In this document: positions 34,990 through 46,779 of the stretch, one piece after another
How the letters are laid out: every line of letters begins with the position of its first letter
Numbering within the stretch: position 1 is the stretch's first letter
From: Massospora cicadina
Lineage: Eukaryota > Entomophthoromycota > Entomophthoromycetes > Entomophthorales > Entomophthoraceae
NCBI GenBank assembly: GCA_022478985.1
Contig: JAKSZP010012240.1
Span: 17,688 to 81,687, forward strand
DNA: 64,000 nucleotides
Direction: 5' to 3'
Made by a program: the position numbers and the translations under genes
The notes under the pieces: generated by a model
Told to the model about the DNA's origin: nothing
The model's database searches: none
What the model saw: only the letters and a program-made list of their open reading frames with translations

Positions 34990-35640
34990 TGCTCCATTGG
35001 TCAGGGTTGCCGAAATATCTGATCACCTAGTACCTTTATAAAGCTTCTCATTTTGGACAACCGTGTTCTTCCAAAAAAATTTAAACAGCAATAAACTTCC
35101 GCCGGTTAATTATCATGTTGTTGAGTCAGCATCTTTCCATATAATTTATTGGCCATATTGATCACCAAGGCCACAGTAGTACAGTTGAGATATCCCATCA
35201 GCGTTTAATGCTTAACGCAGGTTTAGTTCTGAATTTTGAAGTCATAAGCTTGCATTTTCAAGGCCCAGCAGGCTAATATTTCTTCAGAATCTTTTAGTAG
35301 TTGAAACCAGCGCAGAGAAGTATCATCAGTTACTACAGTAAAGTTTACTTCATGGACATAAACCTCAGAATCTTTGCACGTAAATAACTGATGGTACTCC
35401 TTCTCAGTTAAGTATAGCTCTACTCATTAACGCCCAAGTTTTGGCTACAATAAGCTATAAAATTATCAATTCCGTCAGGATCAAGTTGAGATAACACCGC
35501 CCTGACGGCGGAAAGTGAGGCATCCATCTGAATAATAAACGGTTTTTTTAATTGGGTAAATCAACAGTGGCGCTTGGGTGAGGTAAAACCATTTATGGGT
35601 CAAAGGCTAACTGACAGTTTCTAGTCTACTCAAAGGTACA
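34990..35640 (-). pseudogene. pol: Element G RNase H and linker to integrase
   Basis: Minus-strand FIIQMDASLSAVRAVLSQ (about 35484-35540) is the RNase H start with its Asp. YCSQNLGVNE and ISYLRAKILRFMS follow. WKNTVVQNEKLYKGT (about 35030-35080) is the linker just before integrase. Broken by stops. Confidence 0.8.
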
Positions 35641-36660
35641 ACTTTTTGAGAAGGTGATATAATGGTTCACCTATTTTATTGAAATTCTCTAGAAAACCAG
35701 CAGTGATAGTCTATACTCTAAGGAGCACTTGGACGTCAATCTTGCTGCTCAGTTATGGCATGCTTTTGATAGCTTTAATATTTTCCAGCTGGAGCTGCAA
35801 GCTGTGCTTATCAATAAAGAATCCAAAATATTCCAGTTGCTTGCGGAAAAAATTACAATTGGGTGGCTTAACTTTTAAATCATTCTTGGTGAGGCGGCGG
35901 TAAACTTCTTCCAGATGGTGCAAAAGATCATTAAACGTTTTGAAAAAACGTTAATATTATCTAAATAAACTAGGACGCAGGAATTTTTTAAATTGTTGAG
36001 AATAGTGTCTATAGCCCGCTAAAAGGTTGCAGGGGCGTTGCACATCCCCTGCGGCATTCTATTGGGTTGGTAGAGGCCATGATCTGTAATCATAGCGCAT
36101 TGTTCCTGTTCCTCTTTAGGCAGCTCTATCTGCCAGTAGCCAGAAATTAAATTTATGACTGAAAAGTATTGTCGCCGCCTGAGAGGTTCAGCGCATCAAG
36201 TTCTGCAGTAAAGGATAAGATATTATTGGCATATTATTAAGCTTTTCAGTAGTCTATTACCACACGGCTTGAACTGTCTTTATTCTTAATAATTAACACT
36301 GGAGAGGCAAATGACCATCAGGAGGGCACTAGCATCTCATGCTGCACTAGTTGATTAATTTAAGCGTTAACAACTTCATCCACCGCCTTTGAACGTCTAA
36401 CTGGATGAATAAAAGTGGGAAGATAACATCCAGTATTGATATGGTGAAGTAGTCATGGGCACAACCCAAAACACACTTTCTTCTTTTGCAAAATATGCTG
36501 TTTTTTTTTGAAAAAAGCCAACGCTTGATCCTACTTATCCTCGATCAACCTAGTTAGGTTTTCCAGCGGTACTAAAGAGCAAATGGATTGCACCACATTG
36601 CTGCTAAAATCTAACTCATCAAAGTGGCCAAAATAGCAACATCTGATCTTCTTTTTTTCA
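35641..36660 (-). pseudogene. pol: Element G reverse transcriptase
   Basis: Minus-strand RMPQGMCNAPATF then RAIDTIL (about 36005-36075) precedes VLVYLDNINVFSK (catalytic box YLDN at 35956-35967). FFRKQLEYFGFFIDKHSLQL (about 35800-35860) and VYTITAGFLENFNKIGEPLY (about 35660-35720) complete the RT and connection. The N-terminal part up to about 36650 is recognisable but frameshifted. Confidence 0.87.
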
Positions 36661-37480
36661 GGTAATAGATGCAAAAAAGCGATAATCTGGTGTCACTTTA
36701 TCTGAATAGGATAGACATACAGATTTTCTAAAAGCACCCAAATTTTGCCATGGTCAGGGAGGATAATACCAGGTGCGGTGACAGGTTTTGAATTGGAACA
36801 TCAGAATGGCGCGAATATCTTGCCATATTATCCTTAAGGAATTTCCAAATCAATTTTGGTCCCTACTACCACTTGATGGCCCAGAGGTATGGTTAGACTA
36901 TGATTAGCATGTAGCGGAATTTTCTAGATTCTGCGATCTGGTTGAGTAGCTTCCTTGTACGTTCCCAAATCCACTGATAATCCACAGGAACTATACTATT
37001 TTTTTATACTAGATTAAAAAAATCCTTGAATTAGAGGCGCCAAGGCCTCTTCCTTATGACAATAAAATAACTAAAGAGTTTGTCCAAGAATTTCCAAATT
37101 ATTCTCTTTCAAATTAGCTTTGACTCCATTAGCTCTCACAAAGGAGGTCCCAATAAGAAAATCGTAATTTGATTTGGAAAACAATAGCATGATCAGGTAT
37201 TACCATTGAACTAAATTGCAACGGCAATGCACTGTATGCTCCTTCAGAAGTTCAAGTCTGAGGTCCATCTGTACCATAAATTCTTCAATGATCTAAGTTA
37301 GGGTGAGACCTAGTCTTTTGCCAGCTTAGTGGACATAATATCAACTGGTGCTCCAATGTCAACAATTGCGTGGATATTATTCTTAATTAATGAAATATCA
37401 ATATATGTGCATTCAGAAAGATAAGCATCCCCTGGATTTATTCTAGGACATCCAAGGTGTCCGCTTGACTCAAAGAGGTC
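36661..37480 (-). pseudogene. pol: Element G protease region
   Basis: Minus strand HAIVDIGAPVDIMSTKLA (about 37324-37377) is the retropepsin active-site loop with DIG in place of DTG. FLLGPPL-like residues occur near 37150. The stretch 36661-37100 is decayed pol N-terminal sequence. Confidence 0.7.
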
Positions 37481-37849
37481 TGAATCTCCAGCCCCAGCTG
37501 GGGCTAGATTCCGTTAAATTCTTGATAGGCAACGCCACTTTATAACCCACTCAATTAAATATTGCCAGAGGTAATTGGAAGCTATTGTAATACTGACTGT
37601 TGATTGTATGGCTTCACCACTATTTATGTTGCTAACTCAACTTCACATTTTCTCAGGGAGTGGTTGGTCACAATGACCCTGTCATCCTCTACTAATTGTG
37701 CCACCACAAAAGAAACGTCGATGCCATTCTTCTTCTTGATAGAAGATGGAGTCACAGTTTTCTTTATACTTATGGTTATTTTATAAGAGGCAGATGTAGA
37801 AAATACTTATTCTATTACGTCCTGACTTTCCCAAGTCTGCTTCTTTTAT

Positions 37850-39230
37850 AGGTTTCACTGAATGAACCCTAAGCTTAGAACTTGACTTAGGGCAATGTTT
37901 ATCATAATTCCACAAATTCTTGCAAAGATATCAGAGGACCAGATTAAAATCAAATCTGTTCAAACCAAGGGCCATACGGCTGAGTTAAACTATTATCAAG
38001 ATGGTACCCCAGTTAGAATAGTCACGTATATCACGCATACTTGGAGCTAGGCGCTTCAAATTCTGAAAACGCAATGACGGAGTAATTTACCATATGGGTA
38101 ACATCATTTTCTTCATTCATAACTGGGTATCAAAAAGGGGTACAATTCCACATATATCTTACAGGTGTGGCGAAGCGTAATCTAAGCATCAAAATCATAT
38201 AAAGTTAGCCACAATTAAGGTTTGTGTTCAGATAAAAACTTTTAGCAGAAGCATGGATAGTCTCTTCCTGTTTAAAAGAGATAGAAAGGAATTCCATATT
38301 ATGAGTGGTCATTCTTTCAGGTCCACTAAACTCTTTAATATGAAGGTCTATGTATTACAGTAGGACATGCTGGCCTTCTTTAGTTTTTTTAGTACTAGAT
38401 GGTCTGGCCTTCTTTAGATTTGGCATAACTAATTACTGACTTTTAGAGTCCAAAGAGTTCATTGATGCTGCCAGCTTATCAGTCTCAGGCGCTCCGCCCA
38501 TAATATTTTGAATAAGCCTAAAAATTATGCACATAACATTATTATTAAACTTTGTTAAAATAACTGGGTCGACCATAAATTGAGTTCTATAAATTTCAGG
38601 ACCCTGGGCTTGTGGTAACGCAGGTTGACATTCTGAGTTGCCCAAACAAAGGATGGGAGTAGAACGGCATGAAGCAAATGCAATATCAGGAAGTGAAAAA
38701 GCTACAATAATCAGGACAGTGGGGAAAACAGAAGGCATATTACTCTTAACTCCTTCCTCCTCGCCCTCACTATCATGGCCCTCAGAAGAGTTTCTGAAGC
38801 AACTGGAATTTGGTGACTTGAGCAAATATCCTGACGAGATTTTAAATTATATTGATTCATCATATCACTAAAACGTCGGCGTTCTGCTTTTAACCTGATC
38901 TCCATACTAACAATCATTTGGCCAACGGCCAGAAAATCCGCTTTCATAGCACTGTTTTTGCTTACTAGGGACTGTACCGCTTGCCCCTGAGTGGTAAATT
39001 CCATACATAAGGAGTTGAGCCCCTGGTACAAATTGGTAATGAAGTAATATAGCTTCTTCCTTATCGCCATCAAGGCCATCAAGGAGTCGTTGATGAATCT
39101 TCATATTGTTTACTAAGTCTTTCACCTGAAAATTATGACCTAATATGAAATCTGCAAGTAGGCAAAGTGAGTTTTCAATTCCACTCATAATTGACAAATT
39201 TCATCAGAACGGTGTATGAAGCCTCATAGA
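37850..39230 (-). pseudogene. Element G gag
   Basis: Three open minus-strand pieces (38433-38825, 38711-39082, 38907-39197) are hydrophilic and helical. A degenerate zinc knuckle, CKNLWNYDKHCP, is read near 37880-37930 (second Cys lost). The order gag-protease-RT from right to left fits. A micro-retroposon interrupts it at 38384-38404. The 5' end lies just inside the primer site. Confidence 0.6.
38384..38404 (-). mobile_element. Micro-retroposon GACCATCTAGTACT-A7
   Basis: Read on the minus strand, the same 14-base unit as at 5160 followed by seven A. Flanked by perfect TGGCCTTCTTTAG copies (38371-38383 and 38405-38417). Both insertions begin at the same base of the unit. Confidence 0.8.
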
Positions 39231-39336
39231 CAGACCCCACAGAGTCATATTGGTGTTATCTTCAACCGGTGGTTGCCCTCAGCTGGTTGCTCAGAAGCCA
39301 TTCCTAATAATAACCTTCTCTTAGAAACAAGGTAAA

Positions 39337-39356
39337 CCCCCATAGTGAGCACCAAA
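39337..39356 (-). other. Primer-binding-site-like sequence of element G
   Basis: Minus strand TTTGGTGCTCACTATGGGG begins right at the inner edge of the 5' LTR. It is conserved with element B (2197-2217). Confidence 0.65.
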
Positions 39357-39423
39357 TGTAGAACCGGTTCTAGAGTGTCATATTACAACTACACAGTTAA
39401 ATACACCAAAAATATAAAGTACT

Positions 39424-41311
39424 AAATAAATCAAAGCCAAATTCGGATTTTTTCATTAATACAAAAAATGACTGCTCAATAAAGCCAAAGCTTACCAATA
39501 TCAATGCAATTGACGCCTGCTGCCCCAGATGGGGGTGGTGGTGCACTGACATCTGGCATTTTTTGGCCGCCGCTGAAGCTTTCCCAGGCTGGCTTTTCTA
39601 GCCCTTAACTCTACCAGGCGTTATGTCATCCCTTGGGACTTGATCCACCATCTTGCAGGTTCCCAGACAATGCTCCAGAGCCCTTTGGTGCTCCCAAGGA
39701 GCAATTTGCATTTTGGCCTCCAGGCCAAATATGGGAGCCTCTTCCCATATGCAAGTGCAGCCATCATCGAGATGGCCACAGAGGTGTTTAATCTTCTGGC
39801 TTCATTGATTTCCGCCCCTTTAAGGGGTATTTCAACCTCAGTTTCCATTCTGAGGCCAATGCAATGGCAGCATCTAAGCTGTCGTTAATTTTTAAGAAAA
39901 TTACTCTTCCTACCATTTGCACCTGTCTCCTAGATGAGGCCACTTTGGTGGTCCAGTTCACTGGGTTTCCCTCCCACCTTTACCCTGAACGCCTCCGCCA
40001 TGAGCTCATGTAGGGTTTGGCCATTTATGGCGCAGACCCCATGTTGCAATTCGTGGTTCTGAATGGAGAGGATCATTTGGCAGGGCTGCGCACCTTTGTG
40101 ACAATCTGCCCATTCCATCACAGCACCCATATTGCGATTCCTCTTTGCACGGTGATCATATCCACCCATGATCACCCATTCTGGGTGTGCGTCAAGAACA
40201 GCCGCACCATTTGCCCCTTGTACTTTGAGCTTGATCACTCAAAACACAAGTGCCTTACAGCTTCCTCCTCCGTTGCTTCCACTGATCCTCCCTCCTAGTG
40301 TCAGGTCAGTGGCTGGTTTGGCTCAAATTTAAAAAATGAGGCTCAATACTCCCATCCACAACCTCAGCAAATTTTGGCGCTGCTTCCAAGGCGGCAGCCA
40401 ATCAAAAATTTAAAAACTCTAAAAATTTAAACAATTTGACCGGCTTATGGAATCCTGAGTCAATGGCTGACTCAGTTTCAGCTGAGCTGCTGTGGTCAAC
40501 AGCACGTGGCCAATCATCCCCTACCACTGCCCCAATTCAGGTGGCTAGCCCGGTGTTGGCTGAATCCAATCCATTTGAGGTTTTCAAATGGATTGATGAG
40601 GATGAACGGCCATACCTTGTCAAGCTGGATTTTGCTTCAGAGGAATTTTTCTTTGATTCTCCCAAATTGCGGCCCCACCGTTTTTGCCCTCAAAACAGTT
40701 ATTCCATTTATAAAAAAATTAATAAATTTGCAGTTGAGGCTGCAGCTGCCCCTGACAATACCCTACTTTGCCAGAAACTTCATGGGGAGATGGAGCCCCT
40801 TGTTGAGGGTATTCCTATCCCCAATTTTCCCCATGATTTCGAGGAAGATGAAAATATAAAAAGAGGGGCTTGCTTTCAGTGCAAGCTGCACTTGCATTGG
40901 CGAAGCAAAAACTTCTCTTTATTACCCCAATTATCACAAAACCCACCGGCGCATCAAGTCTTTCACTTGTGTGCCAGCTCTCATCACTTTCATTGAGCAT
41001 CAACTTGCTCAATATGTTGAGGCGAAGGAAACCGCTGGCCTCATAAACAAAGAAAACCCACAACTATACCTCCTTATGCCCCATGTCGCTGATGCTCCCA
41101 CCCCAATGCTGTCTGCAATGATCCACTAGCTAAAGCGGGCACTGGACAAAAGTTTTCCCAAAGCTTCTTCACCTTCTGATATGGTTTCCTAGGCTGTTAG
41201 CTGAGGTGCCATATTAGGATTTTTTTATTTCTAATAATCCCTTTGTTTGGCCCATTTGCAAATAAAGATGCGTGGCGGCTCCCCATTTTGGGCTATGCAC
41301 CATTAGTGCTA
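39424..41311 (+). mobile_element. Gag-only non-LTR retroposon, copy 1 (1.89 kb)
   Basis: Target duplication AAAAATATAAAGTACT (39408-39423) and AAAAATATAAAATACT (41312-41327), one mismatch. The comparison LTR at 31165 lacks the insert. The length (1888 bp) equals that of copy 2 (60801-62690, 1890 bp). It encodes the same protein and no endonuclease or RT. The 3' end (CCCCATTTTGGGCTATGCACC) is a diverged form of the shared LINE/SINE tail. Confidence 0.88.
39560..41180 (+). pseudogene. Gag-like protein of retroposon copy 1
   Basis: Frames in order: WDLIHHLAGS...LVLPRSNLHF and GSLFPYASAAIIEMAT (39640-39888), GLAIYGADPMLQFVV to HPFWVCVKNSRTICP (40017-40298), then a long open frame 40436-40996 with SNPFEVFKWIDEDE. 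The end reads MPHVADAPTPMLSAMI (about 41075-41130). The zinc knuckle at 40212-40253 has Tyr for the second Cys. Each block has a counterpart in copy 2, for example VDCGRLFPYANKAIIDLAT and SPHYADAPTPWLSALI. The C-terminal domain is unknown to me. Confidence 0.82.
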
Positions 41312-42034
41312 AAAAATATAAAATACTATTTGAGGACAGTAACTTTGACCAAAACTCCGCAAATGGAACAGTAATTTCAACAATACGGTGTTTTACTTAA
41401 GAAAACTAGAGTGCGCCCAGTAGTGGCTTTTACTTCCAGAGGCTCACAAGAATGCTCAAGTAATTGTCCAAATAGGGTTATACTACTTTAGCTGGTAAGA
41501 TCCCCTTCCCCTGGCAATCATCCCAGATATTCTACACCTATCTGACGTTTTATTGATGCTTTCCATGGCTGCTAAGCAGAAACTCCAAATAGTAGACTAA
41601 AATACTAATATCTAAATTAGTTCAAACAGAGAATAATTAAAGTTGAGGCATTTTCATATAAAGATGTAATGCGCTGGATCCAGTTGAGTTACTAGATATG
41701 CGCCATAGAAATTATAGGACCATATTACCAATAGTTTTATGCTGACACGGGGCAAAGTAGACTATTATGCTAAAATGAAATAGGAGGTGATATAACAATT
41801 GAAGTCACAGAGTTGGAAGCCAGTAAGTTTTAGGATTTAAGAGATAGCCAGCGGGGTTTTAGGGATTTGGTTAATAGTAGATTAATACTTTAGGACACTA
41901 AATATAAAAGCAGTGGCCGCATGGCAAAGTAATTGCAGTACTGATCAAATCCAATGTCTAATCATCAGTTAAAGTAGACCATTAAATATTGTAAAAATAT
42001 TATAACCTGAGGGTTTGTTAGATCAATTACAGCA

Positions 42035-43117
42035 CCATAAGAACTCATATTTATTTTTTAAATTAAAATTATATAAATTGTATTAGAACCCGCTCCAGTT
42101 AAGTCCTATAGGTAGAATACCTAATTCAATTACAAGATGAACAACGTTTGCCATTACCATAATGATGAGACCTCCTTTTAATGAGGGGTCACTTTGTTTC
42201 ATGAAGAAAACTCCATATTAGTTGTTTAGTCAAATTTTAAGTTGATTAGAGGCATATGGCTAGACTTTTGTTTGACCGCAGATTCTGCTGAATTTGACAA
42301 GGTCTTAGTAAAAAGATTTGTCACTTCAAAATACAAAGTGAAGATTTTGGGTTGGTTTATAGGAGTCATTATGGGTGAAATTTTGACAGCAAAACTAAAT
42401 GACCCAACATCAGTTGGTGCAGGGAAACCTTTAAGGAGGTCAGCAATCATATGATCAAAATTGGCAGTGTAGATAGCCATACCTTGTTGGTTATTAAATA
42501 TTATCAAGCGTTAAATGGAGAAAGGGTGCTTTTATGACGTTAAGCAGAGGTAGGGCCTGGGCCCAAACACAGTATTCATATATATATAGGCCGCCAGTGG
42601 GCAACCCACCTGATGAAGGTGAAGAACTATTGGAATGTTTGTAAGGATGATAGGTCCGGTTGATCTTCATCTAGAATGAGAACAAAACATTTTATAAACT
42701 TTCATAGAAATGGATGTACTTTGTAGGCTATATAAACCTAATCAGATGCACTGGGTGATAGTTTTGCACATTAAGTCGGTGACATGAGGGGGAAGATGAG
42801 GCATTTAGATGTGTACTGATAGAAGCTTCCAAAGAGAAGCTAATGACTGCTTGATTTTAAAAAAGATTTCTGGGGTAAATTTTAGTTTTGATCAGAGTTG
42901 CAAAGGGTACAAAAATTAACTACATGAAGGAAGAGTAGGAGCTCCCAATGTCCTGTGGCGAGAAAATGGCAAGACATAAGTTAATCAAAATGTGTGAAAA
43001 GATGTTAGTAAGAATCATAGTGACAAAAACAAATGGCCACTGTACTTAGTTCAAATTTAAAAAGAGTTTAACTCAGAAAATGTTCATGTAAGTATATACA
43101 GGTGGTTGGTCAACTAA
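42035..43117 (-). pseudogene. Remaining 5' internal part (gag side) of element E
   Basis: About 1.1 kb between G and the 5' LTR of E, where E gag should be. ORF 42226-42507 (minus) is open but I recognise no motif. The inner LTR edge TTAGTTGACCAACC (minus) matches TTAGTCAACTGACCC in F, a candidate primer site. Confidence 0.45.
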
Positions 43118-43995
43118 CGTAAGAAGCTGTCTAAAAGTCCCCTATCCCAAAGAGATGATGTAGAATTTAAGCCCAGATTTCCTGGGGAATTAACCATTAA
43201 ACATATAAAAATAAGACCCATGGATGGTGCCACCGCCTTTTTGCACAAATAGAAGATAAAAAAGGGAGCAAAGATTGCCAGATGCCCAGGAAAGTGACGA
43301 CATGTATAGACTACAAGGCAGAGTTAATTTCAAGCTATAAGTTTCATTATAGACCTTGAGGAGTTTTGATTTAAAAGTGGTAAAGTCTTCACTGATGGGT
43401 AGTTGGATCTGCATTGATTTTTAATAGTATAAACTGACCTATGCTGTTAGATACCTCCTCAGGAAGGTACACGGCTAGGATGGCACAAAAGTTCATCAGA
43501 CAAATACCATAATTTTCATTGAAAGGAAATTCAACCAAGAGAGAAGGATAAATGATAAATAACCATAAGAAAATCAAGGAGATGATTCTGTATCATTTTC
43601 ATCATGGTGCTAAGCCAAACTGAGCCGATAAAATAGAACTACAAACATTGTTAATACTATAGTTTGAGTATTTTTAAACTTAAGAATTGGATTGAAGGTG
43701 AATGATGCCTATTTTAGTAATATTGTATCTTATCTAAGAATCATAATACATATGAAATCACATGTTAGCCATATTTTTGTTGGTAATTTAACTTTTTTAT
43801 TACAAAGTCACTGATGTAACATTATTCAAACCATTATGCGACTCCTTGTTACCCACCTGGCCTTGCTTAGCCTTTACACAGCGTTGGTTCAAGGTAAGTT
43901 TTAGATCAGGGAGGGTAGCCAACTTAATTCCCTTAGCCCTAAAAAATTCCTTATTCTTTTGGATTGTGCCAGCAATAATGTCATGAGACATGACA
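43118..43995 (-). repeat. 5' LTR of element E
   Basis: 878 bp, partner of 26366-27372 and homologous to the F LTR 56673-57534 (862 bp). On its own strand it starts TGTCATGTCTCATGAC. Confidence 0.82.
43800..43991 (-). CDS. Short ORF at the start of the E LTR (U3 ORF)
   Basis: 63 codons beginning at the ATG inside the LTR's own TGTCATGTCTC start. The core LPDLKLTLNQRCVKAK matches LPDLKHTLNQRWVRAK in the F LTR (57252-57530). In that core most of the codon differences are synonymous (CCA/CCT, GAC/GAT, CTG/CTA, AAG/AAA, CTA/TTG, CAG/CAA, GCA/GCT), so it was translated at some time. A third copy in the E 3' LTR reads AKAKGIKLASNPGLN before a stop. In an RNA from the element this ORF would lie behind pol, in the 3' LTR. 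The product is unknown. Confidence 0.6.
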   Translation of the reverse strand: MSHDIIAGTIQKNKEFFRAKGIKLATLPDLKLTLNQRCVKAKQGQVGNKESHNGLNNVTSVTL

Positions 43996-44000
43996 GGAGC

Positions 44001-44441
44001 TTTACTAATTCTAGTTTACACCTAGCTCTATATTTAGCCCTTTTTTATTACTCACCATAATCTTGATTCTTTCCTAGTACTATAAATAATACATACATCT
44101 TACATAATAAATTAATTTTCTATCCATTTAAATATTAAGTTAAAAAGTTCTCACAAGAATTCTGAATTCCATCTAGTAGTTAAGTCCTAAACAATAAAAA
44201 GCCAACCAAGTGCCACTTTTTCCTCCTTTTTTAATGTTGTAGTCAACAGTAATTTTCTTAGTACAGCAATCTTCAAAGGACCAACTAATACAATAATCTA
44301 CGTTACCAGCAAACACCTGGTGGCCAAAAATTTAATCTCATTACCAGGACTCTTTCATGCCACACTAGAAGCCTAATTTTAATATGATAATAACAAAATG
44401 CTTCATCCCACTTTAAGATCCTAATTTATCAGGTATTGAGC
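44001..44441 (+). other. AT-rich gap between elements E and D
   Basis: 440 bp with no frame above noise and no repeat partner noticed. Confidence 0.6.
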
Positions 44442-44446
44442 AATAC

Positions 44447-45724
44447 TGTAGGTCCTAGGGAGCACCCAAGTGTCTAAAGTGGGAAAAGTTTTCCTTCAGA
44501 ATCAAGAAGGGGCAAATTAACTGCTTCCCTCAACCAAAAAAGGAGATTCAGCTCATTGTGTGGATGAGAGGTGGGTGACAGCCCATATATGAAAGACTTT
44601 GCCCTATCTTCCCAACACCAAGAAGTTTGTAGAGAATCCAGGGGATGTTTCAGGAAATGATGGTGGACAGAGGTCATTGCCAACAGGTAGGTCGCGCGCC
44701 CCTCATGTCAGAAGGTATTATATAGCTTGAGTCCCACCTAAGGGTGTAGATAGAATCAGATGCAATCATATTGTCTGAGTAAGCTTGAGCTTGGAACCTA
44801 CCGCCCAACTCTCTATCCTGCCGCCAGTGAGGTGAGACCATCCCTAATAGGTTTGGGCATGCCAATCACATTTGATTTGAAATGAGATTAACCCTAAACT
44901 CCCTGTCCATGGGTAGAACTGCCACCCTGTCAAACAGATTGTTACCATCATGCAAGATGGTATTGAGCCGCAAAGCGTTTGTAAATTTTTCATTAGTGAT
45001 AACCTGTCAGGTCCAGATCCAAATTGAAATAATAATGTTATAATGTGTCAATCTGTGAAACTCAGGAATGAAGGGTTTATTTGACTTTAATGCACACCCC
45101 CTCTCATTACCCACCCATATGGCTACAAGACAGCAGTATTAACAGGTTCTGCTGTCAGTTAGTTCTATTATTTTTGTTTAAAAATAATAAATTTCCCTCA
45201 AAAACAAATACTGATAAGTTAATTTATCTGTAAGTAAACTGCGATACTTGTTAAAATGCTATGTTCCTCAATCTCCACAATGACAGGGCTATAGTGGTAA
45301 TCATAACCACGCTTCTGACCTCGTTGTTTGAGTGGGGGCATTGGTATGGGACCAATATGGGTTTATCTCTTAATATGGATGCTTCAAGGCATCGCAACTT
45401 ACATTACTTTTTGAGGTGGACCCTCTCAATTTGAACTTTCTGGGGCAGCTTTGCAAGATACACTCCCCTGTTGTCATTGATTCCCCCATGGTGCAGTATG
45501 TTTTGAAAGAATGACTTCTCTTAGATGCTATGAGGCGACTGCCATAACTGTGTGGCTCCTCGTTGGGCGTTGGTAATGTTTGCAATGAATTTTCATCCCT
45601 AAGTTCTTCCCATATTAATTAGAAACAAATTTTTGTGGCAGGTATTACTTTGGTTTTTGGCTTGTACCATGGGCAACTACACATCCATACTTTGATGTTA
45701 GTCTTAGTTATAACTGCTTCCACA
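44447..45724 (+). repeat. 5' LTR of element D
   Basis: Starts TGTAGGTCCTAGGGAGC and ends CTGCTTCCACA. A shared run with the 3' copy is AGGGGATGTTTCAGGAA. Confidence 0.88.
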
Positions 45725-46170
45725 ACAGAATTGAACAACCATTAATTTCATTATCCTCACTCTTCTTTTTGAGTTGGGTGATGCAATGGTTTTAATATAT
45801 CATATAAAGCTCCAATCTGTGCTTAGCCTGGTTTTCTCTGTTTTGTCAATCTGTGCCTTTATTTAATGTTCACAACCATTTTTGATAATTTCCTATTGAT
45901 TCAACATTTATTTTCCCGCAATTTGACTCTAGCTTTACACCATATAGTGTGGTGAGTTCATCTCTACCTTCCTGAGATGTGGCAAATAAAACCTTGGACG
46001 CCTTGGCGGAGTTTCAGGCTTGGTTCTCAGAAGATACTGCAATTTTTAGATTCCCCTGTGGATGCCCAATGAAGTGTTGTCACCTGGATGCAGTAGAGGG
46101 GGATACCCACCATTGGGGAGGGAAATCATGCATTCAGACAGCCAAGTGGGAGCTTACATACCATTGATAC

Positions 46171-46497
46171 TTGTTGTCCTCAGTGATTCAAGTCCTAAAA
46201 TCAAGGTTGGCTCATAGTTTACATGTTTTCACCATGAGCGCGGAATCCCCAGATCTTACCTCTTTAATTGAAGCTTTTCAGGTTCAGACTCCTGGCTTGG
46301 TACTTCCTTTAGAGGTTCTGGTTGCAGTATCTTGTGCAGCCATAAATCCTGTATCCACAGATAATTACTCTTGTGAAATCTCAGGTAGCTTCTTGGAACA
46401 GGTTGTTGCAGTGATTATCTCTATTGGTGCCATGCTTCAAAGTTCTCAAAGAGGGGTGGGAGGCGTACTAAAGGCATTTCCCACTGATTCCATGTGA
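46171..46497 (+). pseudogene. Gag-like frame of element D
   Basis: 108 open codons in the gag position (SPDLTSLIEAFQVQTPGLVL...). No zinc knuckle or other motif is seen. The region 45725-46170 before it and 46500-46780 after it is decayed coding sequence without a recognisable domain. Confidence 0.4.
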
Positions 46498-46779
46498 GAG
46501 AATCTGCTAGATAAATTGCTCAGCTCATCTTCTATCCGTTAGAGTGCCAGTTCTGGTCTGGTTCAGGTGTGAGTGCCTTGTAGTTTCCCAATGTTGTCCT
46601 TCCCTCTACACTTCAGTCTCCTCATGTTCAGATACTCAGTCCTTACTGTTGAAGTCTGACCCTAAGGTGAAACAGGTACCCTTGGATAAATTGGTGTTGT
46701 ATTGTCTGCGTTAAACAAGCTGTGATTAAGGAGATCCATACTACTGAAGTCCTGTTCAACTTCCAGATTCAGTCCAGTT

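Larger units (their letters stand above)
31109..42034 (-). mobile_element. Ty3/Gypsy element G with three further insertions
   Basis: Minus-strand element. 3' LTR 31109-32176, integrase, RNase H, RT, protease, gag, primer site, 5' LTR 39357-42034. With the inserts removed the LTRs are about 764 and 774 bp. The polypurine tract and primer site are both clear. I found no target duplication at the outer ends (AAATT on the left, CCATA on the right), so the ends may be eroded or recombined. Inserts: SINE in the 3' LTR, gag-only retroposon in the 5' LTR, LTR-element fragment in pol, and a micro-retroposon in gag. Confidence 0.85.
39357..42034 (-). repeat. 5' LTR of element G, carrying the gag-only retroposon
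   Basis: Partner of 31109-32176. Removing the insert and one target copy leaves about 774 bp. It has the empty site for the SINE at about 41880. Confidence 0.87.
26366..43995 (-). mobile_element. Ty3/Gypsy element E, split by element G
   Basis: Minus-strand element. Its 3' LTR is 26366-27372, pol fragments run to 31108, element G fills 31109-42034, the remainder is 42035-43117 and the 5' LTR is 43118-43995. Outside repeats are GGAGA (26361-26365) and GGAGC (43996-44000), 4/5 identical. LTR and pol align with element F, so E is an older, more damaged relative of F. Confidence 0.85.

Noticed and set aside
37000..37022. TTTTTTTATACTAGATT resembling the micro-retroposon
   Set aside because: Two mismatches in the unit, the end differs, and no flanking duplication.
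38638..38871. 77-codon plus-strand frame
   Set aside because: Antisense to the better supported gag frames of element G.
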